In this document: positions 54,451 through 63,786 of the stretch, one piece after another
How positions within the stretch are numbered: the first letter of the stretch is position 1
How the letters are laid out: every line of letters starts with the position of its first letter
Assembly: GCF_005796185.1 (NCBI RefSeq)
Contig: NZ_VAHM01000003.1
Span: 124,001 to 188,000 of the forward strand
DNA: 64,000 bases
Direction: 5' to 3'
Source of the DNA: Pseudarthrobacter sp. NamB4
GTDB lineage: Bacteria > Actinomycetota > Actinomycetes > Actinomycetales > Micrococcaceae
Notes under the pieces: model-generated
What the model saw: only the letters and a program-made list of their open reading frames with translations
Databases searched by the model: none
What the model was told of the DNA's origin: nothing
Made by a program: the position numbers and the translations under genes

Positions 54451-55412
54451 GGCTGCTCCCCCTCGAGGTTCATGTAGGTCTCTTCAAGGGCCCCGGCGGC
54501 CGGTGCGAAGGAACGGATCGCGACGCCGGCCAGCACCAGGTCGCGCAGGAGGCGCTCCGCGTCGCCGTCGTTTTGCAGCATGAGGCTTACGCCCGGATGG
54601 CGTCCGTCCTCCTTGCGAAAGGTCAGGCCAAACTCGGTGAGTTTGGCGGCAAGGGCAGCAACGTCCGGACCGGAAATTGCGTACCGGCGCCCCGCGGCGG
54701 CCGCCTGTGCGGTGGTCTGTGGCGGACGGTTCGGCCCTTGTTGACAAACACCGCCCCGTCGGCCACCTCATCAAGTTCGTTGAGGACGTGGGAGGAGACC
54801 ACCACGGCTTTGCCCTCCGCCGCCAGTTGCCTGAGCAGGATGCGCAGCTCCACACGCGATCCCGGATCGAGGCCTGAGGCGGGCTCGTCAAGGAGCAGGA
54901 CGGAAGGATCATGGATCAGGGCACGGGCGAGGCTCAGCCGCTGCTGCTGTCCACGGGACAACACCCGGGCGGGCTGGTCCGCGAGCCCGCCCAGCCGGAC
55001 CCGCTCCAGCATGTCCGAAACCCGCTGCCCGATCCCTGGTGCCGGCAGCCGGTAAAACCGGGCCATCTGCGTGAGGATCTCCCGCGCGGTCAAGGACTCC
55101 CAAACGCCCAGGGTGTCCGGCATCCAGCCCAGCTGCCCCTCACCTCGGCGCGCTGCCGCAAAGGGTCCAGGCCGCCCACGCTGATGGTGCCCTCATCCGG
55201 AGCCAGCAGCGATGCCAGCATCAGCAGGAGCGTCGTTTTGCCTGCGCCGTTGGGCCCAATCAGGGCGCGGTCACTTTGCCTGCCGGGGCATGGAAATCCA
55301 TGTGCTCGACGGCGCGCACCGTACCAAAGCTTCGGCTGACGCCGTTCGCAGTTATTCCGTCACGGGGCTCCGGCCCCGCCGAAGCCCCCGGCACCTCAGA
55401 AATCACTGCCAT
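54447..55412 (-). pseudogene. ABC transporter ATP-binding protein, broken by three frameshifts
   Basis: The remnant starts at ATG 55412 ([15 protein letters not shown]). The Walker A ([10 protein letters not shown]) is present but only in another frame after a break at about 55263-55271. A second shift lies at the CCCC run 55135-55140, just before [13 protein letters not shown]. The signature (LSRGQQQRLSLARALI) and Walker B (VLLLDEPASGLDP) are intact. A third shift lies near 54715-54722; the true C-terminus (ALEETYMNLEGEQP) then appears in the next frame and its stop overlaps the permease ATG. The gene cannot make a working ATPase as written. Confidence 0.8.
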
Positions 55413-55650
55413 GTAGTTGCACCCGTCCCCCACAGTGTTCATGCATGCTGACTTCTGAGCGTACGCCTCCCCTTCACGCTTGCGGGTGCGCGCAGGGGCT
55501 GAAAATGGTCACAATTCAACGGCCGGGAGCGGGCGGCGATAAACTGTGGAGAGAAGTCGCGCCAACAACGGCGTTAGTTCAGCCCCCCCTGGCCACCACA
55601 GCGTTACGGCTGCCGGCCGGACTCCAATTTGATCCAGTGAAGGTACGCGC

Positions 55651-57009
55651 ATGAGTACGCCCACTACCGAAGTGCACAACGCGACGCAGCCGCAGGAGCT
55701 GCCCGACGGCCGTGTGGTGACCAAACAGCTGATTGTGCAGAAGTTCGGCGGCTCCTCCGTGGCTGATGCAGACGGCATCAAGCGGGTTGCCAAGCGGGTT
55801 GTGGATGCGCAGGCTGCTGGCAACGAAGTAGTAGTCGTTGTCTCGGCCATGGGTGATACCACTGATGAACTCCTGGACCTCGCCGCACAGGTGACGGACT
55901 CAGCTCCCGCCCGCGAAATGGACATGCTGTTGTCCGCCGGGGAGCGCATCTCCATGGCCCTGCTGGCCATGGCCATCAACAAGCTTGGCGCCTCTGCACA
56001 GTCCTTTACGGGTTCCCAGGCGGGCATGATCACTGACGGCATCCACGGCAAAGCCAGGATCATCGACGTCGACCCCCACCGCATCCGCACCGCCCTGGAC
56101 AAGGGAAACATCGCCATTGTGGCCGGCTTCCAGGGTATGAGCCGGGCAACCAACGAGATCACGACGCTGGGCCGCGGCGGCTCAGACACCACCGCGGTGG
56201 CACTCGCAGCTGCGCTGGAAGCGGACGTCTGCGAAATCTACACGGACGTGGACGGCATCTACACCGCTGACCCGCGCGTTGTTCCCTCCGCCCAGAAGAT
56301 CGAGAGGATCTCCAGCGAGGAGATGCTTGAGCTGGCAGCCTCCGGCGCCAAGATCCTGCACCTGCGCTGCGTTGAGTACGCCCGCAGGTTTGGCGTGCCG
56401 CTGCACGTCCGCTCCTCATTCAGCCAGCACGAAGGCACCTGGGTCATCCCCAGCGCCGAAGACAAGATCACCACACAAGAGGGAGTTGCCTTGGAGCAGC
56501 CAATCATCTCCGGCGTTGCACACGACCGTTCCGAAGCCAAGGTCACCGTTGTCGGCGTGCCGGACATCCCCGGCAAGGCGGCAGCAATCTTCCAGGTCAT
56601 CGCCGACGCCCACTCGAACATCGACATGATCGTGCAGAACGTGTCCACCCACGGTACGGGCCGGACGGACATCTCCTTCACCCTGCCCATTGTGGAAGGT
56701 GCGGACGCGCTGGCGGCCCTGCACGCAGCGCAGGACCAAATTGGGTTCGAAAGCATCGAATACAACGAGCAGATCGGCAAGCTCTCCCTGATCGGCGCCG
56801 GCATGCGCTCACACCCGGGCGTCTCAGCGACGTTCTTCAAAGCGCTGTCCGGTGCGGGCATCAACATCAACATGATCTCCACCTCCGAGATCCGCATCTC
56901 CGTGGTCACCCACGCGGACCTGCTGGATGAAGCTGTGCGCGTCATTCACAAGGCCTTTGACCTCGACAGCGAAAGCGAAGCCACGGTCTACGGCGGCACC
57001 GGCCGCTGA
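55651..57009 (+). CDS. lysC: Aspartate kinase
   Basis: Aspartate kinase phosphorylates aspartate, the first step toward lysine, threonine, methionine and diaminopimelate for the wall. The 452-residue protein has [16 protein letters not shown] at the kinase start, the block [19 protein letters not shown], and two C-terminal ACT domains ([18 protein letters not shown] and [18 protein letters not shown]) that usually bind lysine and threonine for feedback control. The N-terminal extension of about 26 residues is longer than in corynebacterial LysC, where the protein begins near LIVQK; an internal start is possible. Internal translation of a separate beta subunit, known in relatives, is not excluded. 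Confidence 0.96.
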   Translation: MSTPTTEVHNATQPQELPDGRVVTKQLIVQKFGGSSVADADGIKRVAKRVVDAQAAGNEVVVVVSAMGDTTDELLDLAAQVTDSAPAREMDMLLSAGERISMALLAMAINKLGASAQSFTGSQAGMITDGIHGKARIIDVDPHRIRTALDKGNIAIVAGFQGMSRATNEITTLGRGGSDTTAVALAAALEADVCEIYTDVDGIYTADPRVVPSAQKIERISSEEMLELAASGAKILHLRCVEYARRFGVPLHVRSSFSQHEGTWVIPSAEDKITTQEGVALEQPIISGVAHDRSEAKVTVVGVPDIPGKAAAIFQVIADAHSNIDMIVQNVSTHGTGRTDISFTLPIVEGADALAALHAAQDQIGFESIEYNEQIGKLSLIGAGMRSHPGVSATFFKALSGAGININMISTSEIRISVVTHADLLDEAVRVIHKAFDLDSESEATVYGGTGR

Positions 57010-57019
57010 ACGGCGGCGA

Positions 57020-57063
57020 AAAGGCCGGGCTCCTTCCCATCAAGTGGAAGGAGCCCGGCCTTT
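57020..57063 (+). terminator. Terminator after lysC
   Basis: Perfect 18-base arms at 57020-57037 and 57046-57063 with an 8-base loop; the stem ends in TTTCT. Confidence 0.92.
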
Positions 57064-57118
57064 CTGCGTTTGCCGCTGCGCTTGTCCTTGACGCGGACAA
57101 TGCACCGGGTGCATCAGG

Positions 57119-57310
57119 TTAGCCCTGCTTCTCCAGGTCTTCGCGGCGGACAGCGTAGTGATGGCCGGCTGAATCGGTCTCCACGATAAAGTGCGAAAGC
57201 TCTTCCTCCGAGGCCTGCTCAAACTCATCGTGCCTATGCACCACTGGTGAGCTGGAGTCCAGCCGGGCAGCCGGGCCGAAGAAGAAACGGAGCCTGTCGG
57301 TCAGGCTCAT
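57119..57310 (-). CDS. Small conserved hypothetical protein
   Basis: This protein of 63 residues begins MSLTDRLRFFFGPAARLD, followed by an acidic middle (DEFEQASEEELSHFIVE) and VRREDLEKQG. It shares the RxxFGPA pattern with the next small protein at 57446, suggesting a related family. There are no motifs of known function. The ATG at 57310 is chosen because the protein starts at the conserved part; an in-frame ATG at 57397 would add 29 residues. Confidence 0.6.
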   Translation of the reverse strand: MSLTDRLRFFFGPAARLDSSSPVVHRHDEFEQASEEELSHFIVETDSAGHHYAVRREDLEKQG

Positions 57311-57445
57311 GAACCCGTCGACGGAATGTGCCACTGTTTTCCACCCCCTTCCCATACCAGGGAAAAGTGCTGCTGTCTGCGAAAGCAGTGCCCTCATTTT
57401 AAGCCCTTGGGCGGGAAAATGCTCCCGCAGGCTGTCGGGCGGGGG

Positions 57446-57688
57446 TCAGCGCAGGGACCTGTCCTCCGGGTTCCTCGGCACCACATACGTACTGCCGTCC
57501 GGCCGGGTGATGGTTTCCCATTGCTGGGTCTCCGCCTGGCGCTGGGCCAGCAACCGACGGTTTTCCTCGGTCATCTCGTGTGCGATCGAGGAGCGGTTCG
57601 CCGGTCCGAAAACAGCCCGCAGCTTGCCCGTGGCCCGCATGAACCGCTGCGCCGCGTTGCCCCTGTCTTCAATGCGCCCTTTCGCCAT
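57446..57688 (-). CDS. Small conserved hypothetical protein
   Basis: This 80-residue basic protein has KLRAVFGPANRSSIAH, then a charged helix (TEENRRLLAQRQAETQQWE) and TRPDGSTYVVPRN. It resembles the small protein just downstream in the FGPA segment. ATG at 57688 has AAGGAG six bases upstream; GTG at 57691 is alternative. The gene is divergent from the MarR-type regulator. Function unknown. Confidence 0.7.
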   Translation of the reverse strand: MAKGRIEDRGNAAQRFMRATGKLRAVFGPANRSSIAHEMTEENRRLLAQRQAETQQWETITRPDGSTYVVPRNPEDRSLR

Positions 57689-57734
57689 CACCGGCTCCTT
57701 CCGTTTACCCTGCTCCTGCTATGAGTGTACGCTA

Positions 57735-57754
57735 ATTGTTAGTGGCCTAACAAT
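57735..57754. promoter_or_regulatory. Palindromic operator before the OhrR/MarR-type gene
   Basis: ATTGTTAG (57735-57742) and CTAACAAT (57747-57754) form a perfect 8+8 palindrome with a 4-base centre, 16 bases before the GTG start. It lies between the divergent small gene and the regulator and is a good candidate for autoregulation. Confidence 0.65.
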
Positions 57755-57770
57755 CGAAGGAGCTAGGACC

Positions 57771-58241
57771 GTGGACACCGATATCGCGCAGGACGACGAC
57801 CTGCTTCTGGAGCACCAACTGTGCTTTGCGCTGACCGTCGCCGCGCGGAGCGTAGTGGGGGCCTACAAACCGGTCCTGGAGAAGCTCAACCTCACCCATC
57901 CGCAGTACCTCGTCATGCTGTGCCTATGGGAAACCAGCCCCCGGACGGTCCGGAACATCAGTGAAGCGCTTGCCCTTGAACCCGCCACCATCTCGCCGCT
58001 CCTGCGCCGGCTGGAGGCGGCAGGCCTCATTACCCGACGGCGTGCGGACGGCAATGAGCGCGCCCTCGCCGTCGAACTGACGGAAAAGGGCGCGGCACTC
58101 CGCCAGGAGGCCCTGAACGTTCCCGGCACCATGATGGAGCGGCTCGGGCTCACACGCGGCCAGGTCAATGAACTGCATGCCTCAATGATGGGGCTGATTG
58201 CGGCCACTTCCAACGGCGGACAGACGCAGGGCCGGCAGTAG
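57771..58241 (+). CDS. MarR family regulator, OhrR-like
   Basis: This 156-residue winged-helix regulator reads LLLEHQLCFALTVAARSVV, placing a cysteine at the position of the peroxide-sensing cysteine of OhrR. It is followed by LTHPQYLVMLCLWE and the DNA-binding ALEPATISPLLRRLEAAG. GTG at 57771 follows AAGGAGC; the frame is open far upstream with no similarity. No ohr peroxidase gene adjoins; the nearby genes are a lipoprotein and a putative DNA repair-like protein. Organic-peroxide sensing is likely by family but unproven. Confidence 0.88.
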   Translation: MDTDIAQDDDLLLEHQLCFALTVAARSVVGAYKPVLEKLNLTHPQYLVMLCLWETSPRTVRNISEALALEPATISPLLRRLEAAGLITRRRADGNERALAVELTEKGAALRQEALNVPGTMMERLGLTRGQVNELHASMMGLIAATSNGGQTQGRQ

Positions 58242-58250
58242 AATATGTGC

Positions 58251-58838
58251 ATGAAGGACAGGTCGCGGTCCATGCGCAAAATGCATCTGCAGGCACTTGC
58301 CCTGCTGTTGGCGGCAGCGGTACTGCCGGCCTGTTCCCCTGGACAGGGGGGCGGCACACCCACGGCAACCACCGCAGCTCCCACAACACCCGACACTGGG
58401 TCGCCGGCACCCAGCCCTGGCGGTCCGTCTCCGGATGCCGAAACTTCCGTTCCGGCCCCTGCCCCCGAGCCTTCAGCGGCACCTTCCGGCCCGGGCCAGG
58501 GAAATGCAGAACTGGCCATCAACATCATCCCGGCAGAGGGAGAAGCGGAAATCAGCTACACACTGGTGTGCACTGACGGAGTCCCTGCTGCCGAGAGCGT
58601 ACATCCCGACGCTGATGCCGCGTGCGCCGCGTTGAAGGAGAACGCAGGCCTGCTGAGCCCCGCCACCCCCGGAACAGACCAGGCCTGCACGCAGCAATAC
58701 GGCGGGCCCCAGAAGGCTATGGTTACCGGCGTTGTGGACGGGATACCGGTGGAGGCCAGCTTCTCCCGCACGGACGGATGTGCAATCAGCTCCTGGGACG
58801 CGGCAAAGGATGTTCTTGGTGAAGCCGGTGGAGCTTAA
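58251..58838 (+). CDS. Lipoprotein with subtilisin-inhibitor-like domain
   Basis: This protein of about 195 residues has a signal peptide with lipobox (AAVLPAC), then a Pro/Thr/Ser-rich linker of about 60 residues. A C-terminal Streptomyces subtilisin inhibitor (SSI)-like domain follows: TLVCTDG, ACAALKENAG, CTQQYGGPQKAMVTGVVDG, and ASFSRTDGCAISSWD. The four cysteines that form two disulfides in SSI are present (VCTDG, ACAAL, ACTQQ, GCAIS). It could inhibit serine proteases at the cell surface. The start is uncertain (ATG at 58245, 58251 or 58272). Confidence 0.88.
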   Translation: MKDRSRSMRKMHLQALALLLAAAVLPACSPGQGGGTPTATTAAPTTPDTGSPAPSPGGPSPDAETSVPAPAPEPSAAPSGPGQGNAELAINIIPAEGEAEISYTLVCTDGVPAAESVHPDADAACAALKENAGLLSPATPGTDQACTQQYGGPQKAMVTGVVDGIPVEASFSRTDGCAISSWDAAKDVLGEAGGA

Positions 58839-59748
58839 GCTCCTGGCTGCTGACGATTGGCAGGTGCTGGAGAAAGCCCACCACCTGCGTGTCAGCCGCT
58901 ACGCCGACCCCTACCTCGCCCGCAGGTCTGCGGGCAGGAAGCACCCGGTGGAAGATTTCCTTTTCACCTACTACACGCAGAAGCCGGGCCAGCTGCGCCG
59001 CTGGCATCCCGGTGCGGGCTACGTCCTGCTGGGTAAGGACGCGGCGGCGCGGCGGGACTGGAAGCATTACCGGGTGCTCGACGACGGCGAGCTGGCCTCA
59101 CTGGGGCTGCCGCCAGGAAGCAACGCGGTTACCTTTGACCGGGAGGCTTTCCTTGCCGACCGCAGGGAGGCCGTTGCCTTTGCCGGCATCATCCTGCGCG
59201 GAACGGCTGCACGGCCTGCCCAGTTTGGCTGCTTCGGACTCCACGAGTGGGCCATGGTGTACCACCAGGACAGGTTCGACCTGCGCCACGAATACCTGCA
59301 GTTGCGTTTGGGGTCCGCGGGAACTGACAAGGTGGTGGAGGAAAACCGGATCCGCTGCACCCATTTCGACGCCTTCCGTTTCTACACGCCGGACGCCGCG
59401 CCACTGAACGAGTTTGAACCGAGCCGGGAAAACCAGCGCCGGCTTGAGCAGCCCGGCTGCCTCCACGCCAACATGGACCTGTATAAGTGGGCGTATAAGC
59501 TCCTTCCTGCCCTGCCCAGCGAACTGGTGATGGACTGCTTCGAGCTGTCCTGGCGAATCCGTGCCATGGACATGCAGGCTTCCCCGTATGACCTGGCGGA
59601 GTGGGGTTATCCAGCGATCCCCATCGAGACACCACAGGGCAAGGCAGCTTACGTGGAGCACCAGCGTGCGTTCGCTGCCGAGGCAGCAGGACTGCGGGAG
59701 AAACTGGCCGTGGAACTTGGTGTGCTGTCCAATCCGGTCCCCGCATGA
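58810..59748 (+). CDS. Conserved actinobacterial protein annotated by homology as 3-methyladenine DNA glycosylase-like
   Basis: This protein of about 312 residues has the family block HPVEDFLFTYYTQKPGQLRRWHPG, then QFGCFGLHEWAMVY, RCTHFDAFRFYTPDAAP and ANMDLYKWAYKLLPALP. Proteins of this type are often labelled 3-methyladenine DNA glycosylase, but I see no HhH-GPD or AlkA motif, so that name is a weak homology label. It overlaps the SSI lipoprotein by about 29 bases; ATG 58810 or GTG 58819 are both possible. Its stop overlaps the next gene (ATGA). Confidence 0.8.
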   Translation: MFLVKPVELKLLAADDWQVLEKAHHLRVSRYADPYLARRSAGRKHPVEDFLFTYYTQKPGQLRRWHPGAGYVLLGKDAAARRDWKHYRVLDDGELASLGLPPGSNAVTFDREAFLADRREAVAFAGIILRGTAARPAQFGCFGLHEWAMVYHQDRFDLRHEYLQLRLGSAGTDKVVEENRIRCTHFDAFRFYTPDAAPLNEFEPSRENQRRLEQPGCLHANMDLYKWAYKLLPALPSELVMDCFELSWRIRAMDMQASPYDLAEWGYPAIPIETPQGKAAYVEHQRAFAAEAAGLREKLAVELGVLSNPVPA

Positions 59749-60110
59749 TTTCGGATTCCCCGATGATCGACCTCACCATACGGTTGCGCGAGGATCCGGA
59801 GTCCCCCGAACGCGTATTCCGCCTGGTTGCGGGCGGCGGGGGCATTCAGCCTGCAACCACAGTCACCGATCCCGGGGCGGCCTTAGCAGCTGTTGAAAAG
59901 TACGGCGAGGACATTTTCTTCCCCCGGCCGGGCCCGCCCAAGCTGTGCACGCAACAGTACGGCGGGCCGCAGGTGGCCGTTGTCACCGGGACTTTCCACG
60001 GTCGCACCGTGGAATCTGTCTTTACCAGGACCGACGGCTGCGAGATCTCACGCTGGAAAGCCATGGCGCCTTTGCTCGGCAGCGCAGGCGGGGCCTTCGG
60101 CGCCACGTAG
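59745..60110 (+). CDS. Subtilisin-inhibitor-like protein without signal peptide
   Basis: This 121-residue protein keeps the SSI-like core (LCTQQYGGPQVAVVTGTFHG, FTRTDGCEISRWKAM), but only the second cysteine pair (LCTQQ, GCEIS) is present. The equivalent of the first pair is missing. No signal peptide is seen, so it should stay inside. It is clearly a paralogue of the upstream lipoprotein's C-terminal domain. ATG 59745 overlaps the previous stop. A role as a cytoplasmic inhibitor is speculative; it may have another binding role. Confidence 0.83.
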   Translation: MISDSPMIDLTIRLREDPESPERVFRLVAGGGGIQPATTVTDPGAALAAVEKYGEDIFFPRPGPPKLCTQQYGGPQVAVVTGTFHGRTVESVFTRTDGCEISRWKAMAPLLGSAGGAFGAT

Positions 60111-60145
60111 TCCGCGGCGTCCCGCAGCCGCCATTGCCGCAAGAA

Positions 60146-60187
60146 AAAACAGGATCCCGGCGGTTCAACCACCCGGGATCCTGTTTT
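60146..60187. terminator. Bidirectional terminator between SSI-like and subtilase genes
   Basis: AAAACAGGATCCCGG (60146-60160) pairs with CCGGGATCCTGTTTT (60173-60187), giving a 15-base stem with A/T tracts at both sides suitable for stopping transcription in both directions. Confidence 0.9.
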
Positions 60188-60206
60188 CGTTTTGAACGTC
60201 AGGCTG

Positions 60207-63200
60207 CTACCTCGCGGGGACCGCATCCGCGAGCGCGACCTGCGGGGCTCCGGCCGGGGCAGCAGGCGCGTCGCCCACCCGGACGTTGACCCAGGTCCTG
60301 ATTCCGTTATCGCCCAGGCTCAGCCGCGACAGGTGGGCACCCTGGGAGAGGCCGGCCCAGGACAATGTGGCTGATGTGGCGGTGCCGTTCGGAGCCACGA
60401 TCGGGTTCGGTTCGACGGAGAGGTTTCCGGCGTCACCGGCGAAAGTCACGGCCTGCACTGAGGCGCTGGCTGCACCGTTGTCCGGAGTCGAGTACAGGTT
60501 GGCCACGACGTAGTACGTGCCGGGGCGGGGGGACTCAAGGTCCAGGAACTCGCTGGCGGAAGCTGTCGCCACCTGGGTGGCAGTGAGGCCGCCCGAAGCG
60601 TTCGGCGCGTACACCACCATGTCCCAGTCGACGTCGTCAGACTGCGCCTGGACGCCTAGTCGGGCAAACGAAGCTCCCTGCCGAACGGTCACCTGAAGCA
60701 GCGCGTTGTGGGCGTCGTTCCGCGGTGCGTATTCGCCAGGGGTTTTGGTGATGGCGGTCTCGCTCATTGGGGCCAGGCCTTCCACACCCACATTGATGGG
60801 ACTGTCCGAACCCGAAACCAGTTCCATCGTCCCGCTCCCGCTGCCCGTGGGTGAGCTGAAGGAGAAGGACGGCGCGATCTGTGCATCGACCGGACGGATG
60901 GCGACGGGTGAACTGACAATCCGGGGGCCCTTCCAGGTCAGGGTGCCCGTGCTGAATTTGCCCACCGGGGCATTGACGTTCCGGATGGTGAGGGTGATCT
61001 CCCGGGTCTGGCCGGCTTTGGCGAAGTTCAGGGACTTTGGCTCCACCTGGACGTTGAAGCCGGGCAGGTTGACTTCCGGCCGGTACATTCCCGGAACCAG
61101 GGCCGTCAGCTGGCGCTTGACCTGCACTTCTCCCACCAGGCTGCCGAGCGCTACGGACGGCACGTTGAGGTCCCGGGCGGCGATGGTACCTGCCTGCGGA
61201 ACTCCGGTGTCCACGCCCTGGCCGTTGAGGAAGCCGAGCCAGTCCTTGATGCCGGACTTGTAGACCAGACCGGGATCGAGGACCCGGGTTGAGTCGACAT
61301 GGCCGGCGCCGCCGTGGAAGGGATCGGTGTTGGGCGAGCCGTCAGCGTTCACCAGCGGGTACGCGGTGGTCATCATGGCTGACTTCACCATGGCGGGGGA
61401 CCAAACCGGCTGCTTGCTAAGCACCAGGGCACCGAAACCCGCGATGTGCGGAGCAGCCATGGAGGTGCCGGACATGAAGCCGAACTGGTCACCGTTGTTG
61501 CCGATGGTTGATACGCCCGCCAGGACATTGACGCCCGGCGCTGCAACGTCCGGCTTCAACAGGTCCCCGCCAGCGGCCAGGGTGGGCCCACGTGAGGAGA
61601 AGCCGGCGATCTGCGGCGCCGGAGACGGCGGCAGGCCGGTGAGGTCACCCTTGACCAGGCTGACAGTCAACGCCGGGTTCGCTTCCAGCTTCGACTTCAG
61701 CTCCAGGCTCTTGGGTGCGTTGACATGGACAGTGGGCAGCACGTGGTTATCGGCATCTTCGGAGCTGCTGGCGAGGTTTACCAGGATCATGCCGACGCCG
61801 CCCTTGTCCTGGACTTCCTGGCTCTTGGCCGTCCTGTCCACCACGCCGCGGTCGCAGACAACGACTTTGCCCGCCACCTTCGCGGTGTCAAGGGAGCCAG
61901 GAGCGCAGAGGCTCGCGTTTGCGGCTCCTGCCGCTGCCGCTGCTGCGGCAACCACAACCGGCTTGTCCGCCACCTCCGACTTCATGATGGATGCCCCGCG
62001 GTAGAGCGAGCCATCAGATACCTTGACCGTTCCCAGCAGGTCACTGGGGAAGGTCGAGGCGGCAACCGTGGTCAGCCACGGCGATGCGTGGTTGACCGTG
62101 GAAACGGTAGGACCGGAGTTGCCGGCCGAGGCGGAGACGAAGACGCCTGCAGCGGCTGCGTTCAGGAACGCCAGCGCCACGGGGTCCGTCGTGTTGTTGT
62201 TGTTCCCGGAAATCGAGTAGTTCAGGACATCCACGCCGTCCTTGATGGCAGCTTCAACGGCTTCCACCGAGGCTGAGGAGTAGCAGCCTCCGGTGTCGGG
62301 GTTGGTGTCTTCCCAGCAGACCTTGTACACCGAGACTTTGGCCGCGGGGGCAACGCCCGAGCTCTTGCCGAAGCCTAAGCCATCGATGACCTGCTCCACA
62401 TTGGCGTTGCCCGCCGCGGTGGTGGCAGTGTGGGTGCCGTGGCTTCCGACGTCGACCGGGGAGATCAACTCCTCCGGCGCCCGGTTTTCGGGAGGCACGT
62501 ACCGCAGGAAGGTATCCGCGAAGTATCGGGCGCCCACCACCTTGGAGTTGCAGAGGGATCCGTCAAATGATGCACCGGACCCCTGGCCCTTCTGGCATTC
62601 ACCCTCGAAAGTGGTGCCGTCTGCTTTGAGCATGGCGATCCTGCCCTCGGCTGTGCGGTAGGGAACGCCCACCTGCGCCGGGCCGGTCAGCGGCTGGACG
62701 GGTTCACCCTGCAGGAAGGGGTTGTCCGGCGCATAGCCGGAGTCGATGACACCGACAACTACGCCCTTGCCGGCATTGGCTTCGCCGCCGAACTGCTTGG
62801 CCCATACGCCATCAGGGCCGGTCAGCTTGAGGAAGTCCGTGGTGGTGTAGTCAGGCTTGTTTTCCACATCCGGTGCTACCGTCAGGACGCGCTCATCCTT
62901 TGCCAGCTCCATGGCCTGGGCAGCTGTCAGCTCAGCCGTGAAACCGTTAAGCGCCGCGGTGTATTGCTTCCCAGGCGTTACTCCCTGGCTGGCGGCAACA
63001 TCACGCTGGACTTTGCGCAGGTGTGCGTCGTACGCCTTGTAGTTAGGGCTGCCAGCGTCCAGCTTCCGCCCGTTCTGGGGCTTTGTGGCGCCAAAACCGG
63101 CAATCTCCCCTTCATAAGCGGCCGCTGCCGCACCCGCCAGGACAACGATGTAGCGGCCGTCCTTGAACGCAATAGTTGCCGCGTTCTTTGCGGTAACTGC

Positions 63201-63335
63201 TTTGCCCTGCCCGGCCGGCGCCGCCGTAGCGGGGCTTATGGCCATCGAGGTGAGGAGAAGCGGCAAGCCTACGGCCAGGGCCGCTGCCTTCCGGAATCCC
63301 CCGCCCCGCATGGGGCTCTTTCCAGTAGATCTCAC
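60207..63335 (-). CDS. Secreted subtilisin-like serine protease (S8) with PA and Fn3-like domains
   Basis: This exported protease of about 1040 residues has a signal peptide (GLPLLLTSMAISPATAA) and an inhibitor I9-like propeptide (YTAALNGFTAELTAAQAMEL). The catalytic domain has Asp in VGVIDSGYAP, His in GSHGTHTATTAAGN and Ser in SGTSMAAPHIAG. A protease-associated domain is inserted before the serine (CDRGVVDRT, GVGMILVN). The subtilase Fn3-like domain (RQLTALVPGMYRP region) and a C-terminal beta domain follow. It digests extracellular protein. The start is uncertain: GTG 63335 follows AAAGGG, while ATG 63311 and GTG 63350 are also possible. It is convergent with two SSI-like inhibitor genes. 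Confidence 0.92.
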   Translation of the reverse strand: MRSTGKSPMRGGGFRKAAALAVGLPLLLTSMAISPATAAPAGQGKAVTAKNAATIAFKDGRYIVVLAGAAAAAYEGEIAGFGATKPQNGRKLDAGSPNYKAYDAHLRKVQRDVAASQGVTPGKQYTAALNGFTAELTAAQAMELAKDERVLTVAPDVENKPDYTTTDFLKLTGPDGVWAKQFGGEANAGKGVVVGVIDSGYAPDNPFLQGEPVQPLTGPAQVGVPYRTAEGRIAMLKADGTTFEGECQKGQGSGASFDGSLCNSKVVGARYFADTFLRYVPPENRAPEELISPVDVGSHGTHTATTAAGNANVEQVIDGLGFGKSSGVAPAAKVSVYKVCWEDTNPDTGGCYSSASVEAVEAAIKDGVDVLNYSISGNNNNTTDPVALAFLNAAAAGVFVSASAGNSGPTVSTVNHASPWLTTVAASTFPSDLLGTVKVSDGSLYRGASIMKSEVADKPVVVAAAAAAAGAANASLCAPGSLDTAKVAGKVVVCDRGVVDRTAKSQEVQDKGGVGMILVNLASSSEDADNHVLPTVHVNAPKSLELKSKLEANPALTVSLVKGDLTGLPPSPAPQIAGFSSRGPTLAAGGDLLKPDVAAPGVNVLAGVSTIGNNGDQFGFMSGTSMAAPHIAGFGALVLSKQPVWSPAMVKSAMMTTAYPLVNADGSPNTDPFHGGAGHVDSTRVLDPGLVYKSGIKDWLGFLNGQGVDTGVPQAGTIAARDLNVPSVALGSLVGEVQVKRQLTALVPGMYRPEVNLPGFNVQVEPKSLNFAKAGQTREITLTIRNVNAPVGKFSTGTLTWKGPRIVSSPVAIRPVDAQIAPSFSFSSPTGSGSGTMELVSGSDSPINVGVEGLAPMSETAITKTPGEYAPRNDAHNALLQVTVRQGASFARLGVQAQSDDVDWDMVVYAPNASGGLTATQVATASASEFLDLESPRPGTYYVVANLYSTPDNGAASASVQAVTFAGDAGNLSVEPNPIVAPNGTATSATLSWAGLSQGAHLSRLSLGDNGIRTWVNVRVGDAPAAPAGAPQVALADAVPAR

Positions 63336-63600
63336 GCGCAACCCTTTCACGATGTACCGGCCCAGCCAGGATCGGGGGCCCGAAATGACTTGGCATGGCA
63401 CGCGAAGTTACAGATCTTGTCATTCCGTGAGACCAGCCGATTCAAAGAGTACAGACTGATAGCCGAATATGACATGGGCCACTCAAGCCGATTTCCCGAA
63501 CGCTGCAAAGCGGCAGGAAAGGTCCTTCGACAGGAAAAGGACAGAAAAAAGGGCGCCCCGCAGGACGCCCCGGCGCAACCGGAACCCGCAGCCGCCCGCG

Positions 63601-63786
63601 CTATTGCCGTGGCGTGCGGACCACGTCGCTGATCCACTGCCTGGTCTTATCATTCATGGGTCCCGCAACCCTGTTCTCCCTGGCGAACCGGTCAGCCTTG
63701 ATCTTCTGGAGCACCATCCTCCCCAGTCCGGCAAACACTGCAGCGGCGACCATGGGCAACAGCACGGATTTCGGTTTATCAGCCAT
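63601..63786 (-). CDS. Small membrane-associated hypothetical protein
   Basis: This 61-residue protein begins MADKPKSVLLPMVAAAVFAG, one likely membrane helix, followed by a basic segment (KIKADRFARENR) and TRQWISDVVRT. AGGA lies 8 bases before the ATG. There are no known motifs. It lies on the minus strand upstream of the subtilase gene with 200-plus bases between. Confidence 0.65.
   Translation of the reverse strand: MADKPKSVLLPMVAAAVFAGLGRMVLQKIKADRFARENRVAGPMNDKTRQWISDVVRTPRQ

Noticed and set aside
53312-55412. Reading the ABC frameshifts purely as sequencing errors
   Set aside because: Not excluded, but the clustering of four breaks in one operon while neighbouring long genes such as dnaX and lysC are intact favours true decay.
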